A stretch of 64,000 bases of DNA from Parelaphostrongylus tenuis. Its lineage: Eukaryota; Nematoda; Chromadorea; Rhabditida; Metastrongylidae. Under the pieces are notes generated by a model. It was not told the DNA's origin and ran no database searches. It was given only the letters and a program-made list of their open reading frames with translations. The stretch is taken from contig JAHQIW010004775.1 in assembly GCA_019055375.1 (NCBI GenBank), forward strand, positions 248,001 to 312,000, given 5' to 3'. Shown piece after piece: positions 1 through 10,179 of this stretch (the first letter of the stretch is position 1; each line of letters begins with the position of its first letter). The translations under genes were made by a program, and so were the position numbers.

Positions 1-637
1 AACTATACGCATGCGGAATACCTAAACACTCTCCAGAGATACTGAGCTTTGAGACACACTTTTCATCTCTCCAAGATGCGTCCAGAACGAATGCTCTCCT
101 ACATAAACAAATGTGTGTCAAAAAAACATTATTGTGCTCAGTATCTGTAGAAACGCTTTTGGGGAAGAATAGCAAACGAATCAATAGCCAATTGAAATGC
201 TATCCGGCGCAATATCAAAGATAATCTAAAAAGAAAGTTATACTGCGTTGAATCAAATCAAGACGTAAAAGCGTCAATTTAGGCGTTAACACAGATAAAT
301 CGGAAAATCAGGCGCTTTGGAGAGATCAAGAGTCACTGTGTCAGGTAACGTAACGCTTGCGGAAGATGCGCGTTCATCATAGTCAACCCATTTTCTAATT
401 AAACCCTGCTCAGAATTTTAAACAGTCCACAAGAATTTCAAAATCAACTGAGCTACAAAGCTAGATCAGAAGGGTTAGGTAACGAGAAACAAACAGAGGC
501 GCTACCACCTATTCCCTTCCCGCAAGCTTATTACAACGAAAAAACCAAATAGCGAACTCGACCCTATTTTTCGCTTTTTCTCAAACGGAGTTCTGCAAAT
601 ACTCAACCACTTTCGGCATGGAAAACTAGACTCTAAT
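1..637 (+). other. Possible degenerate 5' part of the Penelope-like element
   Basis: No clean open frame. Just upstream of 638 the plus-strand translation, broken by stops, is rich in charged residues and continues into the recognisable reverse transcriptase. This is compatible with the decayed N-terminal region that Penelope-like elements carry, but no diagnostic motif is visible, so the left boundary of the element is unknown and may lie outside the window. Confidence 0.3.
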
Positions 638-1617
638 ATGACACACAAACAAAAACAGTTGTTCCAAATCAAAGAGCTCGTAGGATCAAAATCTATCCGT
701 CTATCCGTAAGTGATGAAGGTGGGGAATTTGTAGTAATTCCAAATCAGCTGCATGTCGAAATAACGGAGAAAGATCTTCAGGATGTCTCCCTCTATCGCC
801 CATCCTCTGAGAAGGAATATAAACTCCAATGTAAAAATCTAAACAAACAATGGGTCAACACGGCAAGTGCAGCGGGTTTGGAAACTTCAGTTATCTCTCG
901 ACTCAAGAACAATAATCCTATTCGTCCGGTCCTATATCTTCTCATAAAAACACATAAACTTACATCTATTGATGATCTAGTGTCAACCGATCCATCAACA
1001 TACAAGGTTAGACCTATCATCAGTTGTATAGGCGGACCAACGGATAGAATAACGTGGTTTCTAAACCTCATTTTTACTCAGGTGCTCAAATTCATACCAA
1101 CCCATCTACCCAAAACGAAAATGTTCCTTGACCACCTACGTGCGTGAAACCAAACAACTCGCACGTAACGGAGTCATTTGATGTTTCCTCACTCTATGCA
1201 AACGTATCAAATGACTCTGCAATGCAAGCCATTTTCGAACTCTTAACTGAAAATGAACAAAAAATAAATATGTATGGCTTCACAATTCAACAACTAATGA
1301 CCCTCCTAAAACAATGTCTTAGTTGTTCAATTTTTCGGTGGTCGGGAAAATACTTTACATAACTCAGGGGGTTAGCCATGGGTCAACGTTTAGCACCTAG
1401 TCTTGCCATCGCTTTTATGTATAAGGTGGAAGCTCCAATTCTCGTTCACTGCCCATTGCTCTACTGCCTGTATATAGACGATTGCTTCATTGTCTGTTCC
1501 ACACAAGAGGAAATGGACAAATGTTTTGAAGTCTTGGACGGACAGTCAGAGCATATAAAATTCACGCGAGAAAGTCCAAACGGAAGCTGGCTTCCATTTT
1601 TAAACATCCAAGTGATA
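638..1617 (+). pseudogene. Penelope-like reverse transcriptase, N-terminal and palm part
   Basis: Reverse transcriptase of a Penelope-like element, which copies element RNA at a nicked chromosomal target. Residues 1-169 (638-1147) hold the family's conserved start, with the SDEGG, LLIKTHK and KVRPIISCIGGP boxes. A frame change near 1144 leads into FDVSSLYANV (palm motif A). A stop at 1360-1362 precedes MGQRLAP (motif B), and YIDDCF (motif C) keeps both catalytic aspartates. The frame closes inside the mariner immediately after a TA at 1616-1617. The frame changes and the stop make it non-functional. The identification rests on motifs in the right order; no alignment was run. Confidence 0.88.
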
Positions 1618-2189
1618 GGTTGAGGGGTAAGTTTCCGGAATTTGCTTATAAAAACTTTATTTATGCATCAATTAAGTTCGAACAAAAGACAATTTGATAG
1701 TCAAAGTAGTCTTCTTCTGAGTCGATAACGTTCAGCCAAAGATTCGTGGAGAATCGTCAAAATTGTCTTCTAATGACGATCAAACTCATCGCCCAACATT
1801 TGTGAACTCAGCGATGGGCACTCTTCGATTCGTTCAAGAACTGCTTGGCGGTCGACTTCTCGTGAACGTCCCGATCGTGGCTTGTCAGACAGACTCTCAT
1901 TTCCTGCTTTGAACTCCTTGAAGTTATCGTAGACAGCGGTCTTTCCAACAGTTCCTTCACCCCATGCCTCATTGATTCGACGAACAGAGCGGCATTTGTG
2001 CCCACTTTGTACTCGTGAAGCATCAACAGTCGTTTCTGTTCGCGGTTCAGTTCCATTTTGCGGCAGTATAGAAGATTTATATATCACTCGATGCGCAAGA
2101 AAACGAGCTTTCAAACATGTGAAAATCGCATATAAAACATGCGAACATGTTAAAGTTATGGGCAAATTCCGGAAACTTTCTTCTCAACC
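1618..2189 (-). mobile_element. Internally deleted mariner with intact ends
   Basis: The first about 30 bases from 1618 and the reverse complement of the last 30 bases ending at 2189 match at all but a few positions (both begin GGTTGAG and share AAGTTTCCGGAATTTGC). The dinucleotide TA lies directly outside both ends (1616-1617 and 2190-2191), the target duplication expected for Tc1/mariner. The 572-bp length is under half that of a typical mariner. Inside, on the minus strand, the transposase N-terminus is followed almost directly by its last residues, so the catalytic core is missing. It would depend on a transposase supplied elsewhere. Confidence 0.92.
1660..2056 (-). pseudogene. Mariner transposase remnant (DNA-binding part plus tail)
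   Basis: Reading down from an ATG at 2056, the protein begins MELNREQKRLLMLHEYK, a mariner-type first helix-turn-helix. After a frame change it continues with AVYDNFKEFKAGNESLSDKP and SGRSREVDRQAV, the second DNA-binding region of mariner transposases. After 1770 the frame shifts again and only a C-terminal stretch with VIDSEEDYFDYQ remains, matching the end of mariner proteins. The whole DDD catalytic centre is absent. This supports a deletion derivative of a once full-length element. Confidence 0.82.
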
Positions 2190-2191
2190 TA

Positions 2192-3018
2192 TTAAACCTT
2201 TTGGATAATGGCTATAGTACAAAATGGTATCGAAAACCAGGTAACAAAAACATTTTGGTCAATCACCTTTCCTCTCATCCGTCACAAATGAAAAAATCGC
2301 TAATCAAAAACATGTTTCGAACGGCTAAAAATGTGTGCACAGGAGAAGAAGAAAGGAACGAATCATTAGACTTGGCACGAAAAATTGCTATTCCAGCGGC
2401 TACGAAACATCTGCTACTTGGGAATATTCAAGAAGTGGAATTAGGTCCCGAAAGAACAATACTCCGCACCTGACTAAATTTCCCTTCAAACTGCCATTTA
2501 TATCAAACGAAATTAGTAGCGCGGTTAAAAGGCGCCTAAAAAGATGCGGTCTTGAAAGTTCCGTGGTAGTTATCGAAGTCCCACCTCCCACCCTACGCCA
2601 TCAGCTGATCCGCAATAGACTTTATGATTGATTGTGCAACACCAAAAACTGTATGATCTGCCCTAGCGGAAAAGAGGGGGATTGTATGAGATGGGCACAA
2701 TTTATTTACTAACATGTAAAACATGCGGGGAAGAATATATAGGCGAAACGGGTAGACCACTTTTCATCCGCATAAAAGAACATCTAGACAGTAAATCTAA
2801 AATAGATAAAACCAAACCTTTAGGTTTACACAACGCACAAAAACACAACAGCAAGGATTTTGATGTGACTGTCACAATCCTGGCGCAGGAATCATGAACA
2901 TCCACGCGCAAAACCCTTGAGGCATTTTGGATAAACGCCGAAAACCCCGAAATGAACCGAAAGGAAGAATGTGTCACCATCACACGAGATCTCGCGCCCT
3001 TTCTTCGTTTTATCTTCT
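2192..3018 (+). pseudogene. Penelope-like RT C-terminus and GIY-YIG endonuclease
   Basis: Continuation of the element after the mariner. It starts with the RT thumb region (STKWYRKPGN and a following SSHPSQMKK), changes frame near 2470 into PFISNEISSAVKRRLKRCGL and RHQLIRNRLYD, then a cysteine cluster (CNTKNCMICP) and the nuclease: GTIYLLTCKTCGEEYIGETG, RPLFIRIKEHL. GIY-YIG enzymes cut DNA with a Tyr/Arg/Glu centre, and here they prime target-site reverse transcription. The end shows the family's FWINAENPEMNRKEE. At least two frame changes break it. A second, minus-strand copy of this region lies at 46500-47343. Confidence 0.85.
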
Positions 3019-3088
3019 AACCTGACCTAGGCAGCATATAAATAGGACCATCCGAATCATTCAAATAGACTAACACTACATACGCCCA

Positions 3089-3123
3089 GGCTCTGAAGAA
3101 GGCGTGTCGCCGAAACGTCAGCC
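3089..3123 (+). ncRNA. Hammerhead-like ribozyme motif in Penelope-like terminus
   Basis: Read 5' to 3': GGCT (3089-3092), CTGAAGA core (3093-3099), one extra A, stem II GGCG/CGCC with a TGT loop (3101-3111), GAA (3112-3114), palindromic stem III ACGT (3115-3118), cleavage base C (3119), AGCC (3120-3123) pairing with GGCT. All core bases of the CTGANGA and GAA boxes are present. The unpaired A before stem II departs from the textbook fold, and stem III is only two base pairs. Hammerheads in Penelope-like termini are established. Activity of this copy is uncertain. Confidence 0.72.
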
Positions 3124-3190
3124 GAATTTCTATGACTACTCTACCAACCTCGCGCCAGCTAATTAAGATAAGTTTACTCTATTTGGTTTC

Positions 3191-3904
3191 ATTGAAAGAC
3201 ATTTTCCTTGAAGAGCTTGACTTTCCTTTCGTTTCAAATGTTTTCGAGACATCGTTGAAAAAGATGTAATCTGATAATATATTTTGAGCCTTTCATGAGG
3301 TTTGTTATGGCACTAGACAGTCCGACACATCCTTCGACACTTCGTCAGTTGCCCGGCGCATTTCGGTTCGCTTAGTTCCACAAGGAGTAAACCCTATAGA
3401 GAAACACCGACGTCGAAAAATTTATACGTACCGCGAGGTGAAAAATTCACCCAACGGGCAGTGTGGTGACTGAACCGAAAGGCATTGAGAAACTGAAGAG
3501 GCTGTAATGCCGAAACAAGTGTTTTGCACTGTATAAATGCCGTAACAGGCCTCAATAAGAACTCAAATTTATTATTAGCTTGTGAATAATTCAAGATCGT
3601 AAGAAGTTGATGTTGCACCATTTTTGAGCCTTGTAAATCACTAAGTGTTCTTGGTTGTTTAATTATAAAACTATAATAGTGCCAAAGAAGCGGTTAATAA
3701 GGGACTCTTATAGATTTGTGTTCTAAATTATTCGAATTCAAAATCTTGTGATTTCCAGTTTCCAAATAGGTGTTTAAACAAAATCCATTTTATTTTCAGA
3801 ACTACACGAAGTTTCTTTTTACTGCAGATTGAACATTTTGAAACTTAACCCGTAAACGTCTCTTGAACACTCCACTTGAGTCATTCTGCTACAGAAGCAA
3901 CGCA
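3191..3904. other. Unassigned AT-rich stretch
   Basis: No protein motif, RNA gene or repeat recognised. The short open frame at 3394-3621 on the minus strand has no family features. Confidence 0.5.
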
Positions 3905-4260
3905 GAACTAAGTAGTGCACTTAACTACAAGACGGTTGAACTACGAACTACTCAAGGAAAAATTTTGTGAAAGCTACACCAATACGTCAATATCAATTAC
4001 GATAGTTTTATCGAAGCGGCGTCATGACAACGCTTGTCCACATATTGCGTGTGTGACATTGCAAAACATTGAAGAATTAAGATGGAAAAGTTTAATTTAT
4101 TCCCCAGATGCTGGTCCAAGTGAATACCATCTCTTCACTCTATGGCATTTTCATTGACTCATGCATATGATAAAGCACGTGTATTCATTCTGGAGCAAAG
4201 AACAATTTGTGCGCAGTTCCAAAAATCAAAAAGGCTCGCATATTTAGAACAGCGAGATCA
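3905..4260 (+). pseudogene. Mariner transposase C-terminal fragment
   Basis: The frame at 3915-4157 carries RHDNACPHIA, then IYSPDAGPSEYHLF, the mariner signature around the second and third catalytic acidic residues (usually DNARPH and YSPDLAPSDYHLF). The final Asp of PSDYH is Glu here, and the N-terminal half is absent. Weakly related sequence follows to about 4260. No terminal inverted repeats were found, so this is a truncated relic. Confidence 0.8.
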
Positions 4261-4474
4261 CGAAATGACGTAAAGCGCGACAAAAATGCCAGAAAATAAT
4301 TTGTTGTAAATAGATAAGAAGCGGCATAATACCGTCTTCAACCTTCCACATATCTAGTAGCTGTCTGCTCAAATGAACTCAACAATGTTGATGTTTGCTG
4401 GACTGAGCCCGTTGACGGATGTTGCTGTCAGCTGCGATGCTTTGTATCGCAAGAAGATGACAGCAGAGAGAGAG

Positions 4475-4541
4475 AGCGCCGCGGTTAAGCAGTGGTAACA
4501 CGAGCTCCCAATATGAGTGAGATTGTGTTCAACATCCCCCT
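4475..4541 (+). repeat. tRNA-like SINE head
   Basis: A box-A-like TTAAGCAGTGGTAAC and a box-B-like GTGTTCAACATCC sit about 40 bases apart, the spacing of an internal Pol III promoter. The flanks do not close into a clean acceptor stem. Read as a tRNA-derived SINE rather than a working tRNA gene. Confidence 0.45.
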
Positions 4542-4559
4542 AAAATTCGTTTTGGATAT

Positions 4560-5000
4560 CACTCACCATCCATAGATGTAGAGTTGTCAACATCACAATA
4601 GTGAATGAGAGGGCAGATAGAGAGCACCTAAACACGCAAAACGATCTATAATTCTATAAAGGTTCCATTGCTAAAGTTTAATAATTATAGAGAAATTGTC
4701 AGAAGTCATCGACGAGCTATCATGGCATGAGGTGTGCAGCATCATTTTTGACGAGCAAATCACGGTTTTCCATTTCCGGCCACTGCGAAGAAAATGATTG
4801 CATAAAGTGAGACGGCTTCACATTCAAGAACAGTGGTTGTGAATTTTTTGCAGCACCGTTCTAATGTAGTGGCTGTGTTGCTTCTTCAATACGAGTACCT
4901 AATTTGTACAGAGACATTCATTATAACAGATTTGAGATACAGATACAGGAACCTGAAAAATTTCGCATCGTATACCTTAAAATGCTGAGTGTTATGCAAA
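4560..5000. other. Unassigned stretch between SINE heads
   Basis: Nothing recognised. The last bases (GCTGAGTGTTATGCAAAACTC, split at 4983-5004) recur in variant form at 5272-5293, so part of it is probably SINE tail. Confidence 0.35.
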
Positions 5001-5011
5001 ACTCGGAATGC

Positions 5012-5081
5012 AAGGAGGGAGTTGAACCCGCGTTTTGCCCTTACTGAGAGCACGTGATCGGGTTACATCACCGAGGCTCTT
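5012..5081 (-). repeat. tRNA-like SINE head, minus strand
   Basis: On the minus strand a GGTGATGTAACCCG box-A-like stretch is followed by GCGGGTTCAACTCCC, close to the B-box consensus. The arrangement and flanks match the tRNA-like units at 13911-13980 and 14198-14268 in general form. Confidence 0.5.
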
Positions 5082-5660
5082 ATTCCTTTGTCACTTTGTA
5101 ATACAATGCATCGATGGTGTCAGGAATCTTCCGGTAGCGACCTTGTTCTAGTTAGCCCATACGGACAATATACCCATGAAATCGTCAGCTACTGGATACG
5201 TGTAATTTGAAAATTTTTGATGATTGCTGCTTTTGTAGCGGTGTTATAATGGTCAAGTGTATAGAGAAGAATGCTGAGTGGTGTGCAAAACTCGAAATTG
5301 AGGTTGTGCCAATTTTTCTACAAGCCTTTAAGTATAAGATTTACTTTCAACTTTTTTTTGAACATAGTAGATAATTCCATTTGATTCAAATAAAGTCAGA
5401 TCTCACATAAAAAAGTGTTGAGAAACAACAAGCCCTTAAAACCTATTGTCTCGCTATCAGACGCTCGTTAACACGAAGCATAAAAATTGTACTCTAGTAC
5501 ATGCAGCTGACACTTATGTACAAATTTAATTGGTTTCCTTATCACTTCATTGAATTTCCGCCGACTGAGCTCAAGCTACAAACAGTCACTGAACTGATTA
5601 TCCAAATCACTCGACTAGCATGCTTCTGCGTACCCAAATCTAGTTTTGCTATTTACGTTA
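5082..5660. other. Unassigned stretch
   Basis: AT-rich. Part of 5272-5293 repeats the SINE flank seen at 4983-5004. No gene seen. Confidence 0.35.
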
Positions 5661-5663
<3 letters not shown>

Positions 5664-5732
<69 letters not shown>

Positions 5733-5733
5733 G
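5664..5733. repeat. (TA)n microsatellite
   Basis: About 70 bases of uninterrupted or nearly uninterrupted TA dinucleotides with one phase slip near 5706. The apparent YIYIYI peptide in this stretch is an artefact. Confidence 0.97.
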
Positions 5734-6441
5734 GACTTGAGCAGGCACCGGTAGAATTTCTATTTACCTCAACAGTGTGCGAAGCCCGCAAAATCCTCTA
5801 TGTTGCAAGGATTCTTTGAGCAACATATCTTTCTTCTGGAGGTTTCCGTAAGAAATTAGGACCATCGGGTCGGTGGTCTTCCCGTGAAGAGTTTGATATC
5901 TCTGAAAATCCAGTTGGTAACGTCTCCAGCCATTGCTTATTGTTAAAACGCATTACTTCCCCGATTTACCCTGTCCTTGATAGCCTGGTGTGTGTAACAG
6001 CGTCTTTGATTATCGATTGATAAGGTAGGTCACGATATCGTGTCGTTTTTTTTTTACTTGCTTAACAAGGATGCTCTCTAGCATCAATGATTCGACATCG
6101 AGTGTTCTATATACTGCTCAGTGTATCCCTAAATCTTCTAAATAAACCCCGATCAGCTCGCTTTTTCATCTACTCAACTCAGCAGCTAAATCGTTCATTA
6201 TCCCTTTGCGAACGGCGCCATTTTCGGCTGGCGGGCGACGGCTATGAAGAGAGGCTGTCGTCGCCTACTCCAAGGCTAATGTGGTAGTTTTCTAATGAAA
6301 TTTTCAGTTTTACCGTCAAGAATTGGGATTTATATGTCAATAAATGATCAGTATGATGAAACAGACCTCAGTAAGTTGTTGTTCACTAAAATATCGTCGT
6401 TGCTCCATTTATAATCCACCTTTCAAAGGGAGAGCGAAGTT
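5734..6441. other. Unassigned stretch
   Basis: Contains a 66-codon open frame at 6087-6287 (+) with no family feature, splice pattern or homology I recognise. I do not call it a gene. Confidence 0.4.
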
Positions 6442-6515
6442 TCGGGCTCTATAAGTCAGCTCTTATAACAGACCACATGACATGCGTGGCTCAAAAATGG
6501 TTATGTGGAAAACAA
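6442..6515 (+). repeat. Truncated ribozyme-repeat unit starting at the cleavage point
   Basis: From TCGGGCTCTATAAGTCAGC onward this matches the sequence just 3' of the hammerhead in the repeats at 9734 and 22081, through ACAGACCACATGACATGCG and GTGGCTCAAAAATGG. The similarity begins at the base immediately after the predicted self-cleavage site, and the rest of the ribozyme is not present upstream. A few bases (CGAAG) could instead be a deleted ribozyme remnant. Confidence 0.65.
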
Positions 6516-8392
6516 AGTATCCATGAAAAGGCTATATTTAAAACCTTTATCGCACAATCAAATTTCATATATTTAATTGCATAAAGTGCATAAAATTCAT
6601 CATACTGCCTGAAAATTCAAAAGGGTGAATAGTTGAGTGCTGCTCAAAAAAAAAGTATTTTTTTGTAAGAGGCTTTGGTAGTAAGTCGATAGGAATTTAA
6701 ATAATGCATTTCATTCTTTGAATGGCCTAATTTCTTCGCTATACCAGTTGAATGAAAATTTTGTTTTACAGTCAAGCATTTCTCTCCGGACAAAGGCTTT
6801 TCCATAAGCGATTAACAATCGTCAACAATAGATAGGCGAGTCTTAGCAATTTCAATAATGCACCTGCTTTATGGAACGGATTCCTTGAATTGCTGTAATA
6901 GTTAAAGAAGGATTAGATTACTCAAATATGTCTAATTTCGCTAGGCGCATGGTGCTCTGACTTCTTGGAAAAGCTTTAAACCTCGTTTTCTTATTTTTTC
7001 CATAGTTATGATAGCCATTCGATAGTTGAAATCTCGATAGTTTTGATGACATGCTTCATTTTGAAATGGTTTTCTTATAACGCTCTAGCACTAGAAATAA
7101 AAATCTCTCACACTCAAGCATTTCTCGCTGAATAAAGCTTTTTTGTTGGACTATTAATAATTTTTTGGTAGCACAAAATCTTGACCATTTCCACAAGAAC
7201 TTTGTTTTTTGAAAATCACTCCTTATTCTACTGTAGCAGTCAAGATTTACGAATCGCAGTTAGTTGGTATGTTGCTTAAGTCACCGTGATTCGGGCAAAT
7301 TTCGCGAAATCCCATTGTTGGAATGTGAAACCCGACCTTTTTTTGACTGTTACAATTCTCTAAGGAGTCCTCACCAAGAATAAACTACGTCTTTAAAGTC
7401 TTTAAGACTCACACTATCCAGTGGCTATTGACTGTTTATATAAAAAAATCCGGAGAGAAATCCTCAGATGTGAAACAAATTTTTGATTCGACTGTTATAG
7501 CAAAAAAAAAAAAGTCATTTGAAAAGCGAAGTACACTTTTCGAATTCACTAAATTTCAGTTGTTGAATGAATACTAATAATCTAGCAGAATAGGTTTTTT
7601 GTAGAAAAGAACCAGAGGCTCACGAGCGAAATCCTTGAAATGCGGTTGCATGCGACGGAAGCTATTTCCAGATGTAGGGTTTTTCAAGACAGTGCTATTC
7701 TTTTCATAACTACGTTTACAAAAGCTTTTTCAAAGATAATTTGAGTTGTTTTCAGCATAAGAGTATATAAGAATCGAAATCTAACTATATAGTCCCAAGA
7801 AATCCGCTTTTAATTAGAAATTTAATTGAGATTGCAAAACGTCATCTTTTATTTTCCTTTAAAACGTACAGGGGGTTATTTTCAAACAAAAAGCTTGGTT
7901 TCAGAAGCAGATTTTTCATTCTATCTATTGAGTACTGAAGCATCAAGAAGATATGAGAAACTGCTCAGCAACAGCTGAGAATATAATTCTTTTCGTAAGT
8001 ATATGGTTTTTTCTTTTGTAAAAGGAAAGATTTTAGGCAGCATTCGCGTTAACTTTGCTAAAATCATTTACACAGAGATCTTTTCAGTGATATTTCATCA
8101 TTCTTCGATGACAATTCTCCTCCGAGAGCTTTATTAAAGCTAATTTTTATGGGGGTACGCAACACTCTTCGTAGCCCGTCCGAACGGCTCGCCCAGCTAA
8201 GGGTCATACTGACCCTCATTATCCGCAAAGGGTTATATGATCCTCCCGACGTAAACAGACGTAACTGAAGTATTTGCTGAAGTATTTGTAGATGTACATT
8301 CCATTTAACTTTGATGAGACATATAGAGCTACACCGTTCCTCATAAATATCTTTTCCGTGAGATCTAGTCACAGACCAACTTTTCCACAAAC
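6516..8392. other. Unassigned AT-rich stretch with dispersed repeat pieces
   Basis: Several short stretches (6760-6800, 7095-7145, 7465-7500) resemble the dispersed repeat described at 15694-15745, in either orientation. The minus-strand frame at 8064-8390 has no recognisable motif. No gene is supported. Confidence 0.4.
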
Positions 8393-8870
8393 GCTGATCG
8401 AATCAGCAGCATTCGCTTCGCCTGGCTGATGCTCAGTGTTATGATATGATGCCATCAGTAAGCCAAGATGGTGTAATGATTTCCAGCCATCGATTTTCAC
8501 CATATGTTAGCCCATTCTAATGTTCGCCTGAGTCCTCATCGGTGACAGTGAACAGTTCTGGCGAGATCTAATCGCCTTATCAAACTTTTCCTCGTATGTC
8601 GATAGCTACTGTCGCCACGGCCTGCTTATTCAATGACCGCTTTTACTAAACTGAAACAGGGTCTTCTTTAAATCAGTGAAAGTAAGACAGAGCGGTCTCT
8701 TGCGCTCTTTGCAAGACTTCAATGAGTCTTGTTGTGGCTTGGATATAATACTAGAACTAGAACTTTTTCGAAATCCTATTTGCTTCGCATGGCTGCTGAT
8801 CACCCAGTGTTCTGTCACTCCTGTTTAGGCTGACTTAAGTGAAAAGTCTATAAAACGACAAACAACAGCC
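8393..8870 (-). pseudogene. RTE reverse transcriptase fragment
   Basis: On the minus strand the frame at 8630-8818 reads SLKSCKERKRPLCLTFTDLK, the RTE palm motif A region (LCLTFIDLKKAFD in better copies). Downstream to 8393 the bases match the RT core seen at 60950-61450 and 35730-36250, including the region around the catalytic FADD box. Stops and frame changes are frequent. The fragment ends abruptly at 8393. Confidence 0.75.
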
Positions 8871-9253
8871 AGAGTGAGTGATAGTTGACGAATTTGTGAG
8901 AATTTTCATTCTGAACAATAACACACTCGTACTAACTTTCTATTGACTGAGAACCTTACAGTCCGACAATTAACAATAAAAGAGCCAAGCCAATGTACCG
9001 ATGAAAAAGGGCGAGAGGTTTTTTAAGGTTTTCTTGATTCATTGTATCAAAGCAAAGTCTTAGCCGATTCTTCACCGACAAAATAGCACGTCGTATTTTG
9101 AAAGGAAGAACGATGTAACTACAAATCTGTCCTTTTTTATATCATTCGTTTCGAGTGTTTTCTTGAGACCACAGCTCAAATTTCAATATACTAAAGAATC
9201 ATTTTTGAGCCACGCATGCCATGTGGTCTGTTTATGATGGGCTGACTTACAGA

Positions 9254-9297
9254 GCCCTATACACCATTTTCGATCTTACGATCTCGTCAGTCGGGGC
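9254..9297 (-). ncRNA. Degenerate hammerhead motif, left arm
   Basis: On the minus strand: CTGACGA, an excellent stem II GATC/GATC with a GTAA loop, and GAA. The stem III palindrome is lost (AATGGTGT) and stem I pairs only in part. Probably not active. Confidence 0.55.
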
Positions 9298-9696
9298 AGC
9301 TACCAATTCTCGTCTTTTGCTAATCTCTGTGGGTGTCCCTTACCCACACTAAGAGTTAGCGATGACGAACATTGTACACTCTATGTCCAGTGAACGTATC
9401 ACCAAACACAGTGTGTTGTGCACTCGATTGTTCTTGGCTGATATATTTAATATGGCATGAGTGACTCAAAAATGATTATTTGGCATATTGAAATTTATGC
9501 TGTGGTCTCAAAAAAAACACTCAAAATGAATGATATGATTTATTAAATATACTAGCCAAGAGCAATCGAGTGTACAACACTCTGTGTTCGGTGAGTTTTT
9601 CACTGGGAAATAGGGTGTAAGACGTTTGTCGTCGCTAACTCTTAATGTGGAGAAGGAACACTCACAGAGATTAGCAAAAGGCGAGAATGGGAAACT

Positions 9697-9739
9697 GCCC
9701 GACTGACGAGATAATAAGATCGAAACACGTGTATCGGGC
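9697..9739 (+). ncRNA. Hammerhead ribozyme, all core bases present
   Basis: Stem I GCCCGA (9697-9702) pairs perfectly with TCGGGC (9734-9739). Core CTGACGA 9703-9709. Stem II GAT/ATC closed by the outer G-C pair with an AATAAG loop (9710-9721). GAA 9722-9724. Stem III is the self-complementary ACACGTGT (9725-9732). Cleavage base A at 9733. Every position of the conserved core I can check is kept. The loopless palindromic stem III suggests the RNA works as a dimer or tandem transcript (established for similar short-stem-III hammerheads, inferred here). Confidence 0.85.
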
Positions 9740-9807
9740 TCTATAAGTCAGCACATCTCTAACAGACCATGCGTGGCTCAAAAACGTCCTTTTTATTTAT
9801 TAAGTTG

Positions 9808-10021
9808 TTATATGAAAATCGAGTAGACTTATCTTGATTAGCTACCACGAGTTGGTAAATTAGTCGTAGTAATTCACATAGAGTACATATTAGTAGACTA
9901 CTACTACATACACCCAGGCTCTGCAGAAGGCGGGGCGCCTAAACGTCAGCCGAATTACTACGACTAATTTACCAACCTCGTGGTAGCTAATCAAGATAAG
10001 CTTTCTCGGTTTTCATATATT
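9808..10021. repeat. Inverted pair of Penelope-like terminal sequence
   Basis: The stretch 9953-10021 (with ACCAACCTCGTGGTAGC and TAATCAAGATAAG) matches the Penelope-like end at 3140-3190. Its reverse complement lies at 9808-9876, making an inverted repeat of about 69 bases around a 76-base centre that holds the motif at 9917-9951. No coding part of the element is attached. Confidence 0.75.
9917..9951 (+). ncRNA. Mutated Penelope-type hammerhead motif
   Basis: Same layout as 3089-3123: GGCT, core CTGCAGA, stem II AGGCG/CGCCT, AAA, ACGT, C, AGCC. Two core changes (A to C in CTGANGA and loss of the G of GAA) should abolish cleavage. Confidence 0.6.
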
Positions 10022-10179
10022 AATTAATCATGCCAAAGTTTGAAGAAAGTCGAACATTTAAATTATTAGTTGTGTTTTTTAATGTGATTTTTTCAACGAA
10101 GTTGCATGATTCTAGTATCGTTCAAATTCAGATTTTCTTGTAAACATTTTGCTATACAACTTGCCTACGCTTGCTCCAA

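Larger units (their letters stand above)
638..3190 (+). mobile_element. Penelope-like retroelement, decayed, split by a mariner
   Basis: The order of parts is that of an endonuclease-bearing Penelope-like element: reverse transcriptase first, then a GIY-YIG endonuclease, then a terminal region with a hammerhead-like motif at 3089-3123. Family motifs visible are KTHK and RPIIS near 950-1020, FDVSSLY near 1180, MGQRLAP near 1380, a YIDD-type catalytic box near 1470, and GEEYIGETGRP near 2725. The coding region has at least three frame changes, one in-frame stop, and a 572-bp mariner at 1618-2189. The right end is placed near 3190, after a stretch shared with 9953-10021. It cannot be autonomous as it stands. 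Confidence 0.9.
9140..9790. mobile_element. Palindromic ribozyme-bearing repeat (about 312-bp unit)
   Basis: Two arms in opposite orientation, 9140-9440 and 9555-9790, each carry a hammerhead motif, one per strand. The plus-oriented unit begins at 9451 with GGCATGAGTGACTCAAAAATG and ends near 9785 with the same stretch (GCGTGGCTCAAAAA), giving a repeat length of 312 bases (9461 to 9773). A unit longer than one length with overlapping ends is expected from insertion of a circular or tandem RNA copy. No open frame is present. This fits the retrozyme class of non-autonomous elements, probably mobilised by a Penelope-like reverse transcriptase (inference). Confidence 0.78.

Noticed and set aside
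5501..5707. Open frame ending in a long Ile-Tyr repeat
   Set aside because: The repeat is translated (TA)n microsatellite; no protein feature outside it.
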